Below are positions 8,255-16,708 of a stretch of DNA of 64,000 bases, one piece after another. The DNA lies in assembly GCF_003315035.1 (NCBI RefSeq), contig NZ_QNRE01000008.1, positions 124,001-188,000 of the forward strand. Reading direction: 5' to 3'. The translations under genes were made by a program, and so were the position numbers. The number at the start of each line of letters is the position of its first letter. The first letter of the stretch is position 1. Source of the stretch: Nocardia puris. Lineage in GTDB: Bacteria; Actinomycetota; Actinomycetes; Mycobacteriales; Mycobacteriaceae. The notes beneath the pieces were generated by a model. That model was not told the DNA's origin and ran no database searches. It saw only the letters and a program-made list of their open reading frames with translations.

Positions 8255-8559
8255 GCGCCGATCCTCCCACAACCGCCCGGCCGGACCGCGCGCTCCCGCC
8301 CCACGGACCGGCGCCCCGTCGGACCCCGCAGCGCACTCCCCCTGCCCGCGCGATCCCACCGCACGACCGGCTCGCCTCGGGCTCCGGCAACCACATCCGT
8401 CGAGGCAGCGGATGCCCTTCGCACAGGCATGCTTCACATGTTCGTTCCTTCCGACTCGAAACCGCCCCGCCCGGACGTCGCGCCGCCACAAACAACTGCC
8501 CGATGCGCTCGCGTCCCGCCCGTCGTGGGGCCGGACGCGAGCGCCAGGGCGCACGGTGC
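8255..8559. other. 305-bp intergenic region with no gene seen
   Basis: Lies between the response regulator start and the MHS transporter stop, both on the minus strand. It must hold the promoter of the regulator operon. I see no convincing ORF, strong palindrome or terminator; open frames here are GC-driven. Confidence 0.5.
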
Positions 8560-9936
8560 TCAGCGCACCGCGACCGGCTCGCGTTCCGGGCCGGGTTCCG
8601 GCACCGCGGACGCGGCCTTGGCGTCGGCGTCGATGGTCGACTCCGCCGAGGTCTCCCGCATGAAGTAGTAGGTGCACAGCGAGATCGCGATGCAGCCCGC
8701 GACGTAGAAGAAGTACACCGCCTCCATATCGGCCTTCTTCAGCGCCAGCGCGATCATCTCCGCGGTGCCGCCGAAGATCGCCACGGTCAGCGCGTACGGC
8801 AGGCCGACGCCGAGGGCGCGGATCTTCGTCGGGAACAGCTCGGCCTTCACGATCGCGTTGATCGAGGTGTAGCCGGTGATGATGACCAGCGCGAGCAGCA
8901 TCAGGCCGAAGGCCGCGAACCCGTTGGACGTGTGCGCGAGGACGCTCATGATCGGCACGGTCAGCAGCGTGCCGCTCACGCCGAAGAAGATGAGCAGTTT
9001 GCGCCTGCCGATCCGGTCGGACAACCCGCCGGCGAGCGGCTGGATCACCACGAACACCAGCAGCGCCGCGAAGTTGATCCAGGCCACCGTGTCCTTGGAG
9101 ATGCCGGAGGTATTGATCATGAACTTCTGCATGTAGGTGGTGTAGGTGTAGAACGCGACCGTGCCGCCCAGCGTCAGGCCCACCACGAGCAGGCATTCGC
9201 GCGGGTAGCTCAGCAGCACCCGCAGCGATCCGCGCTTGGACTCACCGCTCGCGGCGCCGGTCGCCTCCGCCTCGAACGAGGCCGACTCGTCCATCCCGCG
9301 GCGCAGCACCATCACCACCAGCGCGCCGCCCGCGCCGATCAGGAACGGGATGCGCCAACCCCACGAGTACATCTGCTCGGAGGTCAGCACCTGCTGCAAC
9401 ACGATCTGCACACCGAGCGCGGTCAGCTGCCCGGCCACCAGCGTCACGTACTGGAAGCTCGAGTAGAACCCGCGTCGTCCGGCCGAGGCCACCTCGGACA
9501 GGTACGTCGCGCTCGTCGCGTACTCGCCGCCGACCGAGAGCCCTTGCAGCAGACGGGCGAGCAGCAGCAGCACCGGTGCCGCGATGCCGATCGTCTGGTA
9601 GCCCGGCGTCAGCGCGATGAGCAGCGAACCCGCCGCCATCACCGTCACCGAGAGCGTCAGCGCCGACCGCCGCCCGAAACGGTCGGCGTAGCGCCCCAGC
9701 GCCCACCCGCCGAGCGGGCGCATCAGGAACCCGACCGCGAACACCGCCGCCGTCGAGAGCAGCTGCGCCGTCGAATCCCCCTCGGGGAAGAACGTTTTCG
9801 CGAAGTACACGCTGAACGCCGCGTAGACGTACCAGTCGTACCACTCGACCAGATTGCCGATCGAGCCGCGCAGCACGTTCGCGACGACGCGTCGTTCCCC
9901 CGAGGGTGGTGTCTTGCGCACCGAGGTCGTTGTCAC
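8560..9936 (-). CDS. MHS-family MFS transporter (metabolite:H+ symporter, KgtP/ProP-like)
   Basis: A 458-aa twelve-helix major facilitator. The N-terminal GSIGNLVEWYDWYVYAAFS is the signature of the metabolite:H+ symporter subfamily (alpha-ketoglutarate, shikimate, proline/betaine permeases). RPLGGWALGRYADRFGRR is the helix 2-3 loop motif, and LQGLSVGGEYATSATYLSE is the conserved helix 5 block. It probably imports an organic acid or compatible solute with protons. GTG start has GGAGGAG eight bases upstream. It lies upstream of and in the same direction as the two-component/TAXI operon, which makes it a candidate target of that system. Confidence 0.88.
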   Translation of the reverse strand: MTTTSVRKTPPSGERRVVANVLRGSIGNLVEWYDWYVYAAFSVYFAKTFFPEGDSTAQLLSTAAVFAVGFLMRPLGGWALGRYADRFGRRSALTLSVTVMAAGSLLIALTPGYQTIGIAAPVLLLLARLLQGLSVGGEYATSATYLSEVASAGRRGFYSSFQYVTLVAGQLTALGVQIVLQQVLTSEQMYSWGWRIPFLIGAGGALVVMVLRRGMDESASFEAEATGAASGESKRGSLRVLLSYPRECLLVVGLTLGGTVAFYTYTTYMQKFMINTSGISKDTVAWINFAALLVFVVIQPLAGGLSDRIGRRKLLIFFGVSGTLLTVPIMSVLAHTSNGFAAFGLMLLALVIITGYTSINAIVKAELFPTKIRALGVGLPYALTVAIFGGTAEMIALALKKADMEAVYFFYVAGCIAISLCTYYFMRETSAESTIDADAKAASAVPEPGPEREPVAVR

Positions 9937-10073
9937 CGGAAATCTCCTCCTCCGGCGCTTCTTCGCGCCGGGTCGGAGACGAGTGTGTCGGCAGTCACAA
10001 GGTGGACGGAAGCTCGCGAGGGGTTTCCTAACACTCCCTTAGGAGAGTCGTCGCGGGCTCCGCCCGACTCGGG

Positions 10074-10901
10074 CTACCCGACCAGATGCGGGGCCAGCGC
10101 CCGCAGGGTCTCCAGGTGACCGCCGCCGAGGGCCTGCACCGCGACGTGATCGGCGCCCGCGTCGAGGTGCGCGGCCACCTGCTGGGCCACCCGGCGCGCA
10201 TCGCCGTGGACGGCGAGCGCGTCCACCAGGCCGTCACTGCCGGGCGTGGCGACGTCGGCGTCGCTGTAGCCGAGCCTGCGCAGGTTGTTCACGTAGTTCG
10301 TGAGCCCGAGGTACGGGGTCACCGCCTGCCTGCCGACGGCGCGCGCCCGCTCCGGATCGCTGTCGAGCACGACCTTCTGCTCCGTGGCCAACAGCGTTCC
10401 CGCGCCGACGATCTCGCGGGCCTTGCGGCTGTGCTCCGGGGACACGAGGTACGGCAGCGCGCCCGCCGACCGGTCGCGCGCGAGCCTCAGCACCTTCGGC
10501 CCGAGCGCGGCCAGTGCCCGGCGCTCACGCGGCACGCCCTGCGCGTCGAGTTCGTCGAGGTAGTCGACGAGCGCGTCGTAGGGCTTGCGATAGACGCCGT
10601 CGAACTCGCGATGGCCCGCGCCCACGCCGAGCAGGAACCGTCCCGGATGACCCGCCTCGAGCCGGTGGAACGACTCCGCCACCTCCTTCGCCGGCGACTG
10701 CCAGATGTTCACGATGCTGGTGGCCACCGTGAGCGATTCGGTGGCGGCGAGCAGCTCGTCCACCCGCGCCAGATCCGCGGGCGGCGATCCGCCCAGCCAC
10801 ACCGCGCCGTAGCCGGCCTCCTCGTAGGCGCGCGCATCCGCCGCACTCACCTGCGCGTACCCGCGCCACACACCGACCCGTCCGAGCCCGTCGAAAGTCA
10901 T
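10074..10901 (-). CDS. F420-dependent LLM-class oxidoreductase (TIGR03620-like)
   Basis: A luciferase-like monooxygenase fold protein of about 275 aa. Features: GRVGVWRGY at the start, EEAGYGAVWLGGSP, TSIVNIWQSPAKEVAESFHRLE, and RFLLGVGAGHREFDG. This pattern matches the actinobacterial subfamily that uses coenzyme F420 in hydride transfers; the substrate is unknown. The ATG at 10901 is chosen because it precedes the family's usual N-terminus; a GTG seven codons upstream (10922) is the alternative. Neither has a strong ribosome binding site. Stands alone on the minus strand, divergent from hsp20. Confidence 0.82.
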   Translation of the reverse strand: MTFDGLGRVGVWRGYAQVSAADARAYEEAGYGAVWLGGSPPADLARVDELLAATESLTVATSIVNIWQSPAKEVAESFHRLEAGHPGRFLLGVGAGHREFDGVYRKPYDALVDYLDELDAQGVPRERRALAALGPKVLRLARDRSAGALPYLVSPEHSRKAREIVGAGTLLATEQKVVLDSDPERARAVGRQAVTPYLGLTNYVNNLRRLGYSDADVATPGSDGLVDALAVHGDARRVAQQVAAHLDAGADHVAVQALGGGHLETLRALAPHLVG

Positions 10902-10976
10902 GTCCCGAACCAACACCCGCACGCGTACGACCTATTCCTCGGCCACCGCCGACGCCGCGAACACGCCGAAAAAGTG

Positions 10977-11003
10977 TTAGCACTCTCGACCCGAGAGTGC
11001 TAA
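10977..11003 (+). promoter_or_regulatory. CIRCE element (HrcA operator)
   Basis: TTAGCACTC, nine bases, GAGTGCTAA: an exact match to the consensus CIRCE operator, 72 bases before the hsp20 start. HrcA binds CIRCE and represses heat-shock genes at normal temperature. Confidence 0.95.
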
Positions 11004-11075
11004 CCTCAAAGGTGCACAGCTTCCGGCGCCCGCCGCCGTGGCGAGCGCCGACGCGACGAAACGGAGGTGATCGCT

Positions 11076-11522
11076 GTGCTGAGGTTCGATCCGTTCCATG
11101 ACATCGACACCGTCGCCCGCCAGCTGCTCGGTGAGACCACCGGTACCGCTCGCGCCCCGCGATTCATGCCGATGGATCTGTACAAGGCGGGCGACCACTA
11201 CGTGCTCAATGCCGATCTGCCCGGCGTCGATCCCGGCTCGGTCGACGTGAGCGTGGACAACGGCACGCTCACGCTGCGAGCACAGCGCAGCCTGCCCAGC
11301 GAGGACGGCGTCCAGTGGATCGCCTCCGAGCGGTTCGCGGGCACCTACATGCGCCAGCTGTCCCTCGGCGACAATGTCGATGCCGACAAGATCAGCGCCA
11401 CCTACGACAACGGCGTGCTGTCGGTCATCATCCCGGTCGCCGAGAGGGCCAAGCCGCGCCGCATCGAGATCGCGGGCGGCAGCTCGCCCAAGACCATCGA
11501 AGCCGGGCACGGCAGCAGCTGA
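11076..11522 (+). CDS. Hsp20/alpha-crystallin small heat-shock protein
   Basis: A 148-aa small chaperone that holds unfolding proteins in the cytosol. The short N-terminal arm LRFDPFHDIDTVARQLLG is typical for actinobacterial Hsp20. The alpha-crystallin domain spans roughly residues 30-130 (MPMDLYKAGDHYVLNADLPGV to NGVLSVIIPVAE), and AKPRRIEI is the C-terminal anchoring region. GTG 11076 is preferred over GTG 11067 because ACGGAGG at 11061-11067 is then correctly spaced. The perfect CIRCE element upstream shows HrcA-type heat induction. It is convergent with truA; the 140-base gap shows no clear terminator. Confidence 0.92.
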   Translation: MLRFDPFHDIDTVARQLLGETTGTARAPRFMPMDLYKAGDHYVLNADLPGVDPGSVDVSVDNGTLTLRAQRSLPSEDGVQWIASERFAGTYMRQLSLGDNVDADKISATYDNGVLSVIIPVAERAKPRRIEIAGGSSPKTIEAGHGSS

Positions 11523-11662
11523 CCGCGAATCGCCCTCCGAGTGCGCCATCGCATCCTCGGCGTGTGCCGCGGCGCCAAAGGTGTTGGCTTCCATGCCATC
11601 TGGACCACGGCGCAGCCTGTGTGCCGGGTACCAGATGCCGAGCAATACGCCGAAGGCGTTGG

Positions 11663-12496
11663 CTACCCGCAACAGCCCCGGCCGGGGACGGTCCGCATCT
11701 CCCTGGTCTGGGCGTTGCGGGCGGCAAGGTCGGCGTCGGCCGGGTAGTCGACGCCGATCAAGCTCAATCCGTGTGCGGGCGCCACCGTGACCGCGCTGGA
11801 GCGCTCGGTCTCGGCGAGCAGTCCGGCCACCCAGTCCGGTGCGCGCCTGCCCTCCCCCACCGCCAGCACCGCGCCGACCAGACTGCGCACCATCGACCAG
11901 CAGAACGCGTCGGCGCTGACGTAGGCGGTAAGCAGATCCCCCTCCCGCACCCAGTCGTAGCGCTGGAGTTCGCGCACGGTGGTCGCGCCTTCCCGGCGGC
12001 GGCAGAACGCGGCGAAGTCGTGCAGTCCCAGCAGTTTCGCCGACGCGTCCCGCATCGCGTCCACGTCCACGCCCGGACGGCACGCCACCACACCGCGCGC
12101 CGAAAGCGGTAGCGCGCCATAGGGGGCGGTGGTGAGCCGATAGGCGTAGTGGCGGCGGATCGCGGAGAACCTGGCGTCGAACTCCGGCGGCGCGACCCGC
12201 GCCGCGGTGATCCGCACGTCCTTCGGCAGGAACCGCGCCATCCGGTGCACCAGCTTGTCGCCGTCGAACTCGGCGCGCGTATCGAAGTGCGCCACTTGAC
12301 CTTCCGCGTGCACACCGGCGTCGGTGCGTCCCGCGACGGTCAACTGCACCGGCTCGCGATACACCTTGCTCAGCGATTCCTCCAGCACGCCCTGCACGGT
12401 CCGCAGGCCGGGCTGGCGCGCCCAGCCGGTGAAATCGGTGCCGTCGTAGGCGATGTCGAGCCGCACCCGCGTGACCGCGCCGTCAGCCGCACCCAT
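11663..12496 (-). CDS. truA: tRNA pseudouridine(38-40) synthase TruA
   Basis: A 277-aa enzyme that converts uridines 38-40 of the tRNA anticodon arm to pseudouridine. The catalytic aspartate is Asp59 in AGRTDAGVHA. IAYDGTDFTGWARQPG near the N-terminus and RSLVGAVLAVGEG near the C-terminus are family motifs. ATG at 12496 has GGAGG at good spacing; the in-frame codons upstream are not conserved. It is the last gene of the ribosomal operon, 96 bases after rplQ, with a strong hairpin between them, so its expression may be partly uncoupled. Confidence 0.95.
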   Translation of the reverse strand: MGAADGAVTRVRLDIAYDGTDFTGWARQPGLRTVQGVLEESLSKVYREPVQLTVAGRTDAGVHAEGQVAHFDTRAEFDGDKLVHRMARFLPKDVRITAARVAPPEFDARFSAIRRHYAYRLTTAPYGALPLSARGVVACRPGVDVDAMRDASAKLLGLHDFAAFCRRREGATTVRELQRYDWVREGDLLTAYVSADAFCWSMVRSLVGAVLAVGEGRRAPDWVAGLLAETERSSAVTVAPAHGLSLIGVDYPADADLAARNAQTREMRTVPGRGCCG

Positions 12497-12534
12497 CGAA
12501 TCCTCCACCCTCACCAGGCCCGTCCGCCGAACGC

Positions 12535-12574
12535 GAACGAGCCCGCCGACCCGGAACGGGTGGCGGGCTCGTTC
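12535..12574 (-). terminator. 13-bp-stem hairpin between rplQ and truA
   Basis: GAACGAGCCCGCC pairs perfectly with GGCGGGCTCGTTC around a 14-base loop, 18 bases after the rplQ stop. There is no U-tract, as usual for actinobacteria. Likely terminates or attenuates transcription before truA. Confidence 0.65.
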
Positions 12575-12592
12575 GAGAACACGACGCGAACG

Positions 12593-13114
12593 TCAGCTGT
12601 CCTTCTTGTCCTCGGCGGCCTCATCGGCCTTGTCCTCGGCGGCAGGCGCCTCGGCGACGACCTCGTCGGCCTTCTCCTCGACGACCTCAGGAGCGGACTC
12701 CTCGGACTTCTTGGAGGCGGCCACACGACGGGCGCGATCGGCCTCGTTGGTCACGGTCTTCTCCCGGACCAGCTCGATGATCGCCATCGGCGCGTTGTCA
12801 CCCTTGCGCGGCAGGGTCTTGGTGATGCGGGTGTAGCCACCCTCCCGACCCTCGAACGCCGGGCCGATCTCCGCGAACAGAGAGTGGACGACGTCCTTGT
12901 TGCGGATGACCTTCAGCACCTCGCGGCGGTCGGCCAGGGTGCCGGCCTTCGCCTTGGTGATGAGCTTCTCGGCGTAGGGGCGCACGGCCTTGGCCTTGGC
13001 CTCGGTCGTGGTGATCCGACCGTGCTCGAAGAGCGCCGTGGCCAGATTGGCGAAGATCGCCTTCTGGTGCGACGCCGACCCGCCGAAGCGAGCACCCTTC
13101 TTGGGCTTGGGCAT
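12593..13114 (-). CDS. rplQ: 50S ribosomal protein L17
   Basis: A 173-aa L17 of the large ribosomal subunit. MPKPKKGARFGGSASHQKAI and the ATALFEHGRI-TTTEAKAK region are the conserved N-terminal domain (residues 1-120). The last 50 residues are a Glu/Ala/Lys-rich acidic tail, the usual actinobacterial extension. It follows rpoA by 49 bases with an intervening hairpin. Confidence 0.97.
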   Translation of the reverse strand: MPKPKKGARFGGSASHQKAIFANLATALFEHGRITTTEAKAKAVRPYAEKLITKAKAGTLADRREVLKVIRNKDVVHSLFAEIGPAFEGREGGYTRITKTLPRKGDNAPMAIIELVREKTVTNEADRARRVAASKKSEESAPEVVEEKADEVVAEAPAAEDKADEAAEDKKDS

Positions 13115-13135
13115 TGGTTAATTCTCCTTGTGAGA

Positions 13136-13164
13136 GGCCGGTCGGGGTCCCTACCCCAACGGCC
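13136..13164 (-). terminator. Imperfect hairpin in the rpoA-rplQ gap
   Basis: GGCC-GTTGGGG and CCCCGAC-CGGCC can pair around TAGGGA on the minus strand, starting at the rpoA stop codon. Possibly an attenuator or an mRNA-processing/stability structure rather than a full terminator, since rplQ follows in the operon. Confidence 0.35.
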
Positions 13165-14222
13165 TAGAGCTGTTCGGTCTCGGCGTAGTCCTGCTCGCCG
13201 CCGTCGGTGTCACTGAAGGTGCCGCTGTCACTCCACGTGCCGGTGCTCGCGTCGTAGCCGACCACGCTGGACGGGTCGAACGACGCCGGGCTGTCCTTGA
13301 GCGAGAGGCCGAGCGCGTGCAGCTTGACCTTGACCTCGTCGATGGACTTCTGGCCGAAGTTGCGGATGTCCAGCAGATCCGATTCGGTGCGGGCCACCAG
13401 CTCGCCGACGGTGTGCACACCCTCGCGCTTGAGGCAGTTGTAGGACCGGACGGTGAGGTCCAGGTCCTCGATCGGCAGACCGAACGAGGCGATGTGATCC
13501 GCCTCGGCCGGCGAGGGGCCGATCTCGATGCCTTCGGCTTCGACGTTCAGTTCGCGGGCCAGGCCGAACAGTTCGACCAGGGTCTTGCCCGCCGAGGCGA
13601 GCGCGTCCCGCGCGCTGATGGAGTTCTTGGTCTCCACGTCGAGGATGAGCCGGTCGAAGTCGGTGCGCTGCTCGACGCGAGTCGCCTCGACCTTGTAGGT
13701 GACCTTGAGCACCGGCGAGTAGATCGAATCCACCGGGATCCGGCCGATCTCCGCACCGGACGCCTTGTTCTGCACGGCCGGAACGTACCCGCGACCCCGC
13801 TCGACGACGAGCTCGATCTCGAGCTTGCCCTTGTCGTTCAGGGTGGCGATGTGCATGTCCGGGTTGTGCACGATGACGCCGGCGGGCGGCACGATGTCAC
13901 CGGCGGTGACGGTGCCTGGACCCTGCTTGCGCACGTACATCGTGACCGGCTCGTCCTCCTCCGAGGACACGACCAAGCCCTTGAGGTTCAGGATGATGTC
14001 GGTGACATCCTCCTTCACGCCGGGAACGGTGGTGAACTCGTGCAGGACGCCGTCGATGCGGATGCTCGTGACCGCGGCCCCCGGGATCGAGGACAGCAGG
14101 GTACGCCGCAGCGAGTTGCCGAGGGTGTAGCCGAAGCCCGGCTCGAGGGGTTCGATGGTGAACTTCGAGCGGTTCTCCGCGACGACCTCTTCGGTCAGCG
14201 TCGGACGCTGGGAAATCAGCAT
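13164..14222 (-). CDS. rpoA: DNA-directed RNA polymerase subunit alpha
   Basis: A 352-aa RNA polymerase alpha subunit. MLISQRPTLTEEVVAEN starts the protein, followed by the dimerisation domain (FGYTLGNSLRRTLLSSIPGAAV) and the C-terminal DNA/activator-binding domain (LNCLKREGVHTVGEL-type block, RNFGQKSIDEVK). The start at 14222 has AAGGAGG upstream and matches the mycobacterial protein; in-frame codons further upstream are not conserved. The acidic C-terminal tail is typical of actinobacteria. Located in the usual rpsD-rpoA-rplQ order. Confidence 0.97.
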   Translation of the reverse strand: MLISQRPTLTEEVVAENRSKFTIEPLEPGFGYTLGNSLRRTLLSSIPGAAVTSIRIDGVLHEFTTVPGVKEDVTDIILNLKGLVVSSEEDEPVTMYVRKQGPGTVTAGDIVPPAGVIVHNPDMHIATLNDKGKLEIELVVERGRGYVPAVQNKASGAEIGRIPVDSIYSPVLKVTYKVEATRVEQRTDFDRLILDVETKNSISARDALASAGKTLVELFGLARELNVEAEGIEIGPSPAEADHIASFGLPIEDLDLTVRSYNCLKREGVHTVGELVARTESDLLDIRNFGQKSIDEVKVKLHALGLSLKDSPASFDPSSVVGYDASTGTWSDSGTFSDTDGGEQDYAETEQL

Positions 14223-14276
14223 GAGGATCATCCTCCTTCTAGGGCGCCCACTATTTGACGCCACGTTTCAGGGGTT

Positions 14277-14310
14277 GTGTTCCGGCCGGCCCGTGAGACG
14301 GCCGGAACAC
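14277..14310 (-). terminator. 12-bp-stem hairpin between rpsD and rpoA
   Basis: GTGTTCCGGCCG pairs perfectly with CGGCCGGAACAC around a ten-base loop, in the 103-base rpsD-rpoA gap. No U-tract. Probably an attenuator or processing site that adjusts rpoA relative to the ribosomal proteins. Confidence 0.55.
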
Positions 14311-14325
14311 CAGCGGCAACGCTGA

Positions 14326-14931
14326 TTACTTCGAGTAGTACTCGACGATCAGCTGTTCCTGCAGCGGCACATCGATCTGGGCGCGCTCGGGCTCCTGGTG
14401 GACCAGGATGCGCAGGCGGCCGGGGATCACCTGGAGCCAGCCGGGGACCGGACGCTCGCCGTAGGTCTCGCGCGCGATCTGGAACGGCAGCGAGCCCGCC
14501 GACTTCTCCTTGACATCGATGATGTCGTACTGGCTCACCTTGTAGCTGGGCACGTCGACCTTGACGCCGTTGACCAGGAAGTGGCCGTGGCTGACCAGCT
14601 GACGGGCCTGGCGGCGGGTGCGCGCCAGACCGGCGCGGTACACGACATTGTCCAGCCGGGTCTCGAGCAGGCGAAGCAGGTTGTCACCGGTCTTGCCCTT
14701 GAGGCGGTTGGCCTCCTCGTAGTACCGGCGGAACTGCTTCTCCATGACGCCGTAGGAGAAGCGGGCCTTCTGCTTCTCCTGCAGCTGGAGCAGGTATTCG
14801 CTCTCCTTGATCCGCGCGCGGCCGTGCTGGCCGGGCGGGTAGGGGCGACGCTCGAACGCCTGATCGCCGCCGACGAGGTCGACGCGCAGACGACGCGACT
14901 TGCGGGTGATGGGTCCGGTGTAACGGGCCAT
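14326..14931 (-). CDS. rpsD: 30S ribosomal protein S4
   Basis: A 201-aa S4, primary 16S rRNA-binding protein of the small subunit. It begins MARYTGPITRKSRRL and contains the S4 RNA-binding domain LDNVVYRAGLARTRRQARQLVSHGH. It lacks N-terminal zinc-binding cysteines, so it is the C-minus form. Lies 22 bases after rpsK. Confidence 0.97.
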   Translation of the reverse strand: MARYTGPITRKSRRLRVDLVGGDQAFERRPYPPGQHGRARIKESEYLLQLQEKQKARFSYGVMEKQFRRYYEEANRLKGKTGDNLLRLLETRLDNVVYRAGLARTRRQARQLVSHGHFLVNGVKVDVPSYKVSQYDIIDVKEKSAGSLPFQIARETYGERPVPGWLQVIPGRLRILVHQEPERAQIDVPLQEQLIVEYYSK

Positions 14932-14953
14932 TTCGCTCTACCTTCCTTTCCCG

Positions 14954-15367
14954 CTAGACGCGACGCCGCTTGGGCGGACGGCAGCCGTTGTGCGGCTGCG
15001 GGGTGACATCGGAGATCGTGCCCACCTCGAGGCCGGCGGCCTGCAGCGAGCGGATCGCGGTCTCGCGGCCGGAGCCGGGACCCTTCACGAACACGTCGAC
15101 CTTCTTGACGCCGTGCTCCTGCGCCTTGCGGGCGGCGTTCTCGGCGGCGAGCTGCGCGGCGAACGGGGTCGACTTGCGCGAGCCCTTGAAGCCGACGTGG
15201 CCCGAGGACGCCCAGGAGATGACGTTGCCGTTCGGATCGGTGATCGACACGATCGTGTTGTTGAACGTGCTCTTGATGTGCGCGTTGCCGTGCGGGACGT
15301 TCTTCTTGTCCCTGCGACGCGACTTCTGGGACTTCTTGGGGCCGGAGGCCCTGCTCTTGGGAGGCAT
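14954..15367 (-). CDS. rpsK: 30S ribosomal protein S11
   Basis: A 137-aa S11 of the small-subunit platform. Lysine/arginine-rich N-terminus, then GNAHIKSTFNNTIVSITD and the C-terminal block DVTPQPHNGCRPPKRRRV, which is nearly invariant. It follows rpsM by nine bases and precedes rpsD by 22. Confidence 0.97.
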   Translation of the reverse strand: MPPKSRASGPKKSQKSRRRDKKNVPHGNAHIKSTFNNTIVSITDPNGNVISWASSGHVGFKGSRKSTPFAAQLAAENAARKAQEHGVKKVDVFVKGPGSGRETAIRSLQAAGLEVGTISDVTPQPHNGCRPPKRRRV

Positions 15368-15376
15368 CGGTTATCC

Positions 15377-15748
15377 CTACTTCTTCTTGCCTGCGACGGT
15401 GCGCTTCGGGCCCTTGCGGGTGCGCGCGTTGGTCTTGGTGCGCTGGCCACGCACGGGCAGGCCACGGCGGTGGCGCAGACCCTGGTAGCAGCCGATCTCG
15501 ATCTTGCGGCGAATATCGGCCTGAACCTCACGGCGCAGGTCACCTTCGACCTTGAACTCCGAAGCCTCGATGTAATCGCGCAGCTTCGTCAGGTCGTCGT
15601 CGCTGAGGTCCTTGGAGCGCAGGTCCGGGCTGACGCCGGTCGCCTCCAGGATCTCCTTGGAGCGGGTACGGCCGATGCCGAAAATGTAGGTCAGCGCGAT
15701 CTCCATGCGCTTTTCGCGCGGGAGATCGACGCCCATGAGACGTGCCAT
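15377..15748 (-). CDS. rpsM: 30S ribosomal protein S13
   Basis: A 123-aa S13 of the small-subunit head. MARLMGVDLPREKRMEIALT at the start, then TYIFGIGRTRSKEIL, and a basic C-terminus with RHRRGLPVRGQRTKTNART. It follows rpmJ by about 200 bases in the operon. Confidence 0.97.
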   Translation of the reverse strand: MARLMGVDLPREKRMEIALTYIFGIGRTRSKEILEATGVSPDLRSKDLSDDDLTKLRDYIEASEFKVEGDLRREVQADIRRKIEIGCYQGLRHRRGLPVRGQRTKTNARTRKGPKRTVAGKKK

Positions 15749-15950
15749 GTGGCATGTTCCTTAATCGTTGCGGAGGTCTGCTCCCTGTCCGTTCCCCCGT
15801 CTTCACTGGGGCACCGGCCTCCGTACCGGTGGTTGGCCTGCACGCCCCGGGCCGAGGCCCGGATTCCCACAGCGTGCGGCTGGAGCTGGGAGTTCTTCTC
15901 TTTGTGTTGCCAAGCCGATCAGGCGATCGGTGCCCGGCGGTGAGCTGAGA

Positions 15951-16064
15951 TCAGCCCTGACGCTGCTTGTGGCGCAGGTTGTCGCAGATCACCATGACCC
16001 GGCCGTTGCGGCGGATCACCTTGCACTTCTCGCAGATCTTCTTGACGCTCGGCTGAACCTTCAC
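15951..16064 (-). CDS. rpmJ: 50S ribosomal protein L36
   Basis: A 37-aa L36. The GTG-initiated frame reads MKVQPSVKKICEKCK, then VIRRNGRVMVIC, and ends DNLRHKQRQG. The Cys-x2-Cys...Cys-x4-His zinc ribbon is intact (C-plus form), so it needs zinc; mycobacteria-type genomes often keep a zinc-free paralogue elsewhere. It sits between infA and rpsM, the conserved order. Confidence 0.95.
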   Translation of the reverse strand: MKVQPSVKKICEKCKVIRRNGRVMVICDNLRHKQRQG

Positions 16065-16486
16065 GTCCGTCCAATCTCGTTGTGGTCCACAGGGGCGTGA
16101 ACACAGTTTTTCCCCAGCCTTACGACTGGGGAAGCCTATTTATTCTGCCACCACCTGTTCAGGGGGTGACACCCGGGTCCGCGACCCGGTCCAGCGCCGA
16201 TGCTGGAGAGCACCATCGGCGGCAAAGCCACAAGCCGGAAGTTGTTCCCGCACCCGCGATCACGGGGCGACCAGCAATTTCAGCCTGCTCCGGCATCCGA
16301 GACCAGCCCCGTTTCCGAAGGCCGGGCAACGTCACCGAACTGGACCTGCAATCCCACGCAACCACGGCACGGGGGGTTCGGGGGGCGCAGCCCCGCCGAG
16401 CGGGTTGTGGGGGTTGCACCCCCACAAAACACCAAGTGATCCGACCCCGGCGAGCGCGCTCCGCGAGCACACCTCGCCGATTCGGA
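16065..16486. other. 422-bp infA-rpmJ intergenic region with several hairpins, no gene
   Basis: No credible ORF on either strand. It contains a short hairpin (TTCCCCAG/CTGGGGAA, 16110-16133), a run of G-rich inverted repeats (16370-16430) and the infA 3' hairpin. It is unusually long for this operon and may hold a separate promoter or leader for rpmJ onwards. Confidence 0.5.
16372..16430. repeat. G/C-rich tandem hairpins, probable dispersed intergenic repeat
   Basis: A G-run block containing GGGGCGCAGCCCC and then GTGGGGGTTGCACCCCCAC, two adjacent near-perfect hairpins followed by AAAA. This layout resembles REP-like intergenic repeats common in Nocardia-type genomes. Copy number cannot be judged from one window. 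Confidence 0.4.
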
Positions 16487-16494
16487 TCACTTGT
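16434..16494 (-). terminator. Long hairpin at the infA 3' end
   Basis: TCGGATCACTTG and CAAGTGATCCGA are perfect 12-base arms, with inner arms CTCGCCG and CGGCGAG. The infA stop codon lies inside one arm. Probably ends or attenuates the infA transcript. Confidence 0.6.
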
Positions 16495-16708
16495 ACCGGT
16501 AGACGATCCGGCCGCGGGAGAGGTCGTAGGGCGAGAGCTCGACGACCACTCGGTCCTCGGGAAGGATGCGGATGTAGTGCTGCCGCATCTTTCCGCTGAT
16601 GTGCGCGAGAACCTTGTGCCCGTTCTCGAGCTCGATCCGGAACATCGCATTGGGTAGCGGCTCGACAACTCGACCCTCGACCTCGATGGCCCCGTCCTTC
16701 TTCGCCAT
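16487..16708 (-). CDS. infA: Translation initiation factor IF-1
   Basis: A 73-aa OB-fold initiation factor that occupies the ribosomal A site during 30S initiation. The sequence [20 protein letters not shown], then [21 protein letters not shown] and [13 protein letters not shown], is canonical. It is the first gene of the infA-rpmJ-rpsM operon. Confidence 0.97.

Noticed and set aside
7595..9196. 533-codon extension of the response regulator frame
   Set aside because: Upstream part is antisense-frame translation of the MHS transporter 3' end; the regulator begins at GTG 8254 with a good ribosome binding site.
8503..10119. Plus-strand open frame opposite the MHS transporter
   Set aside because: His/Arg-rich low-quality sequence with no family match; the minus frame is a clear twelve-helix transporter.
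16110..16133. Short hairpin before rpmJ as a riboswitch
   Set aside because: Only an 8-base stem is visible, with no conserved aptamer features; at most a terminator or leader hairpin.
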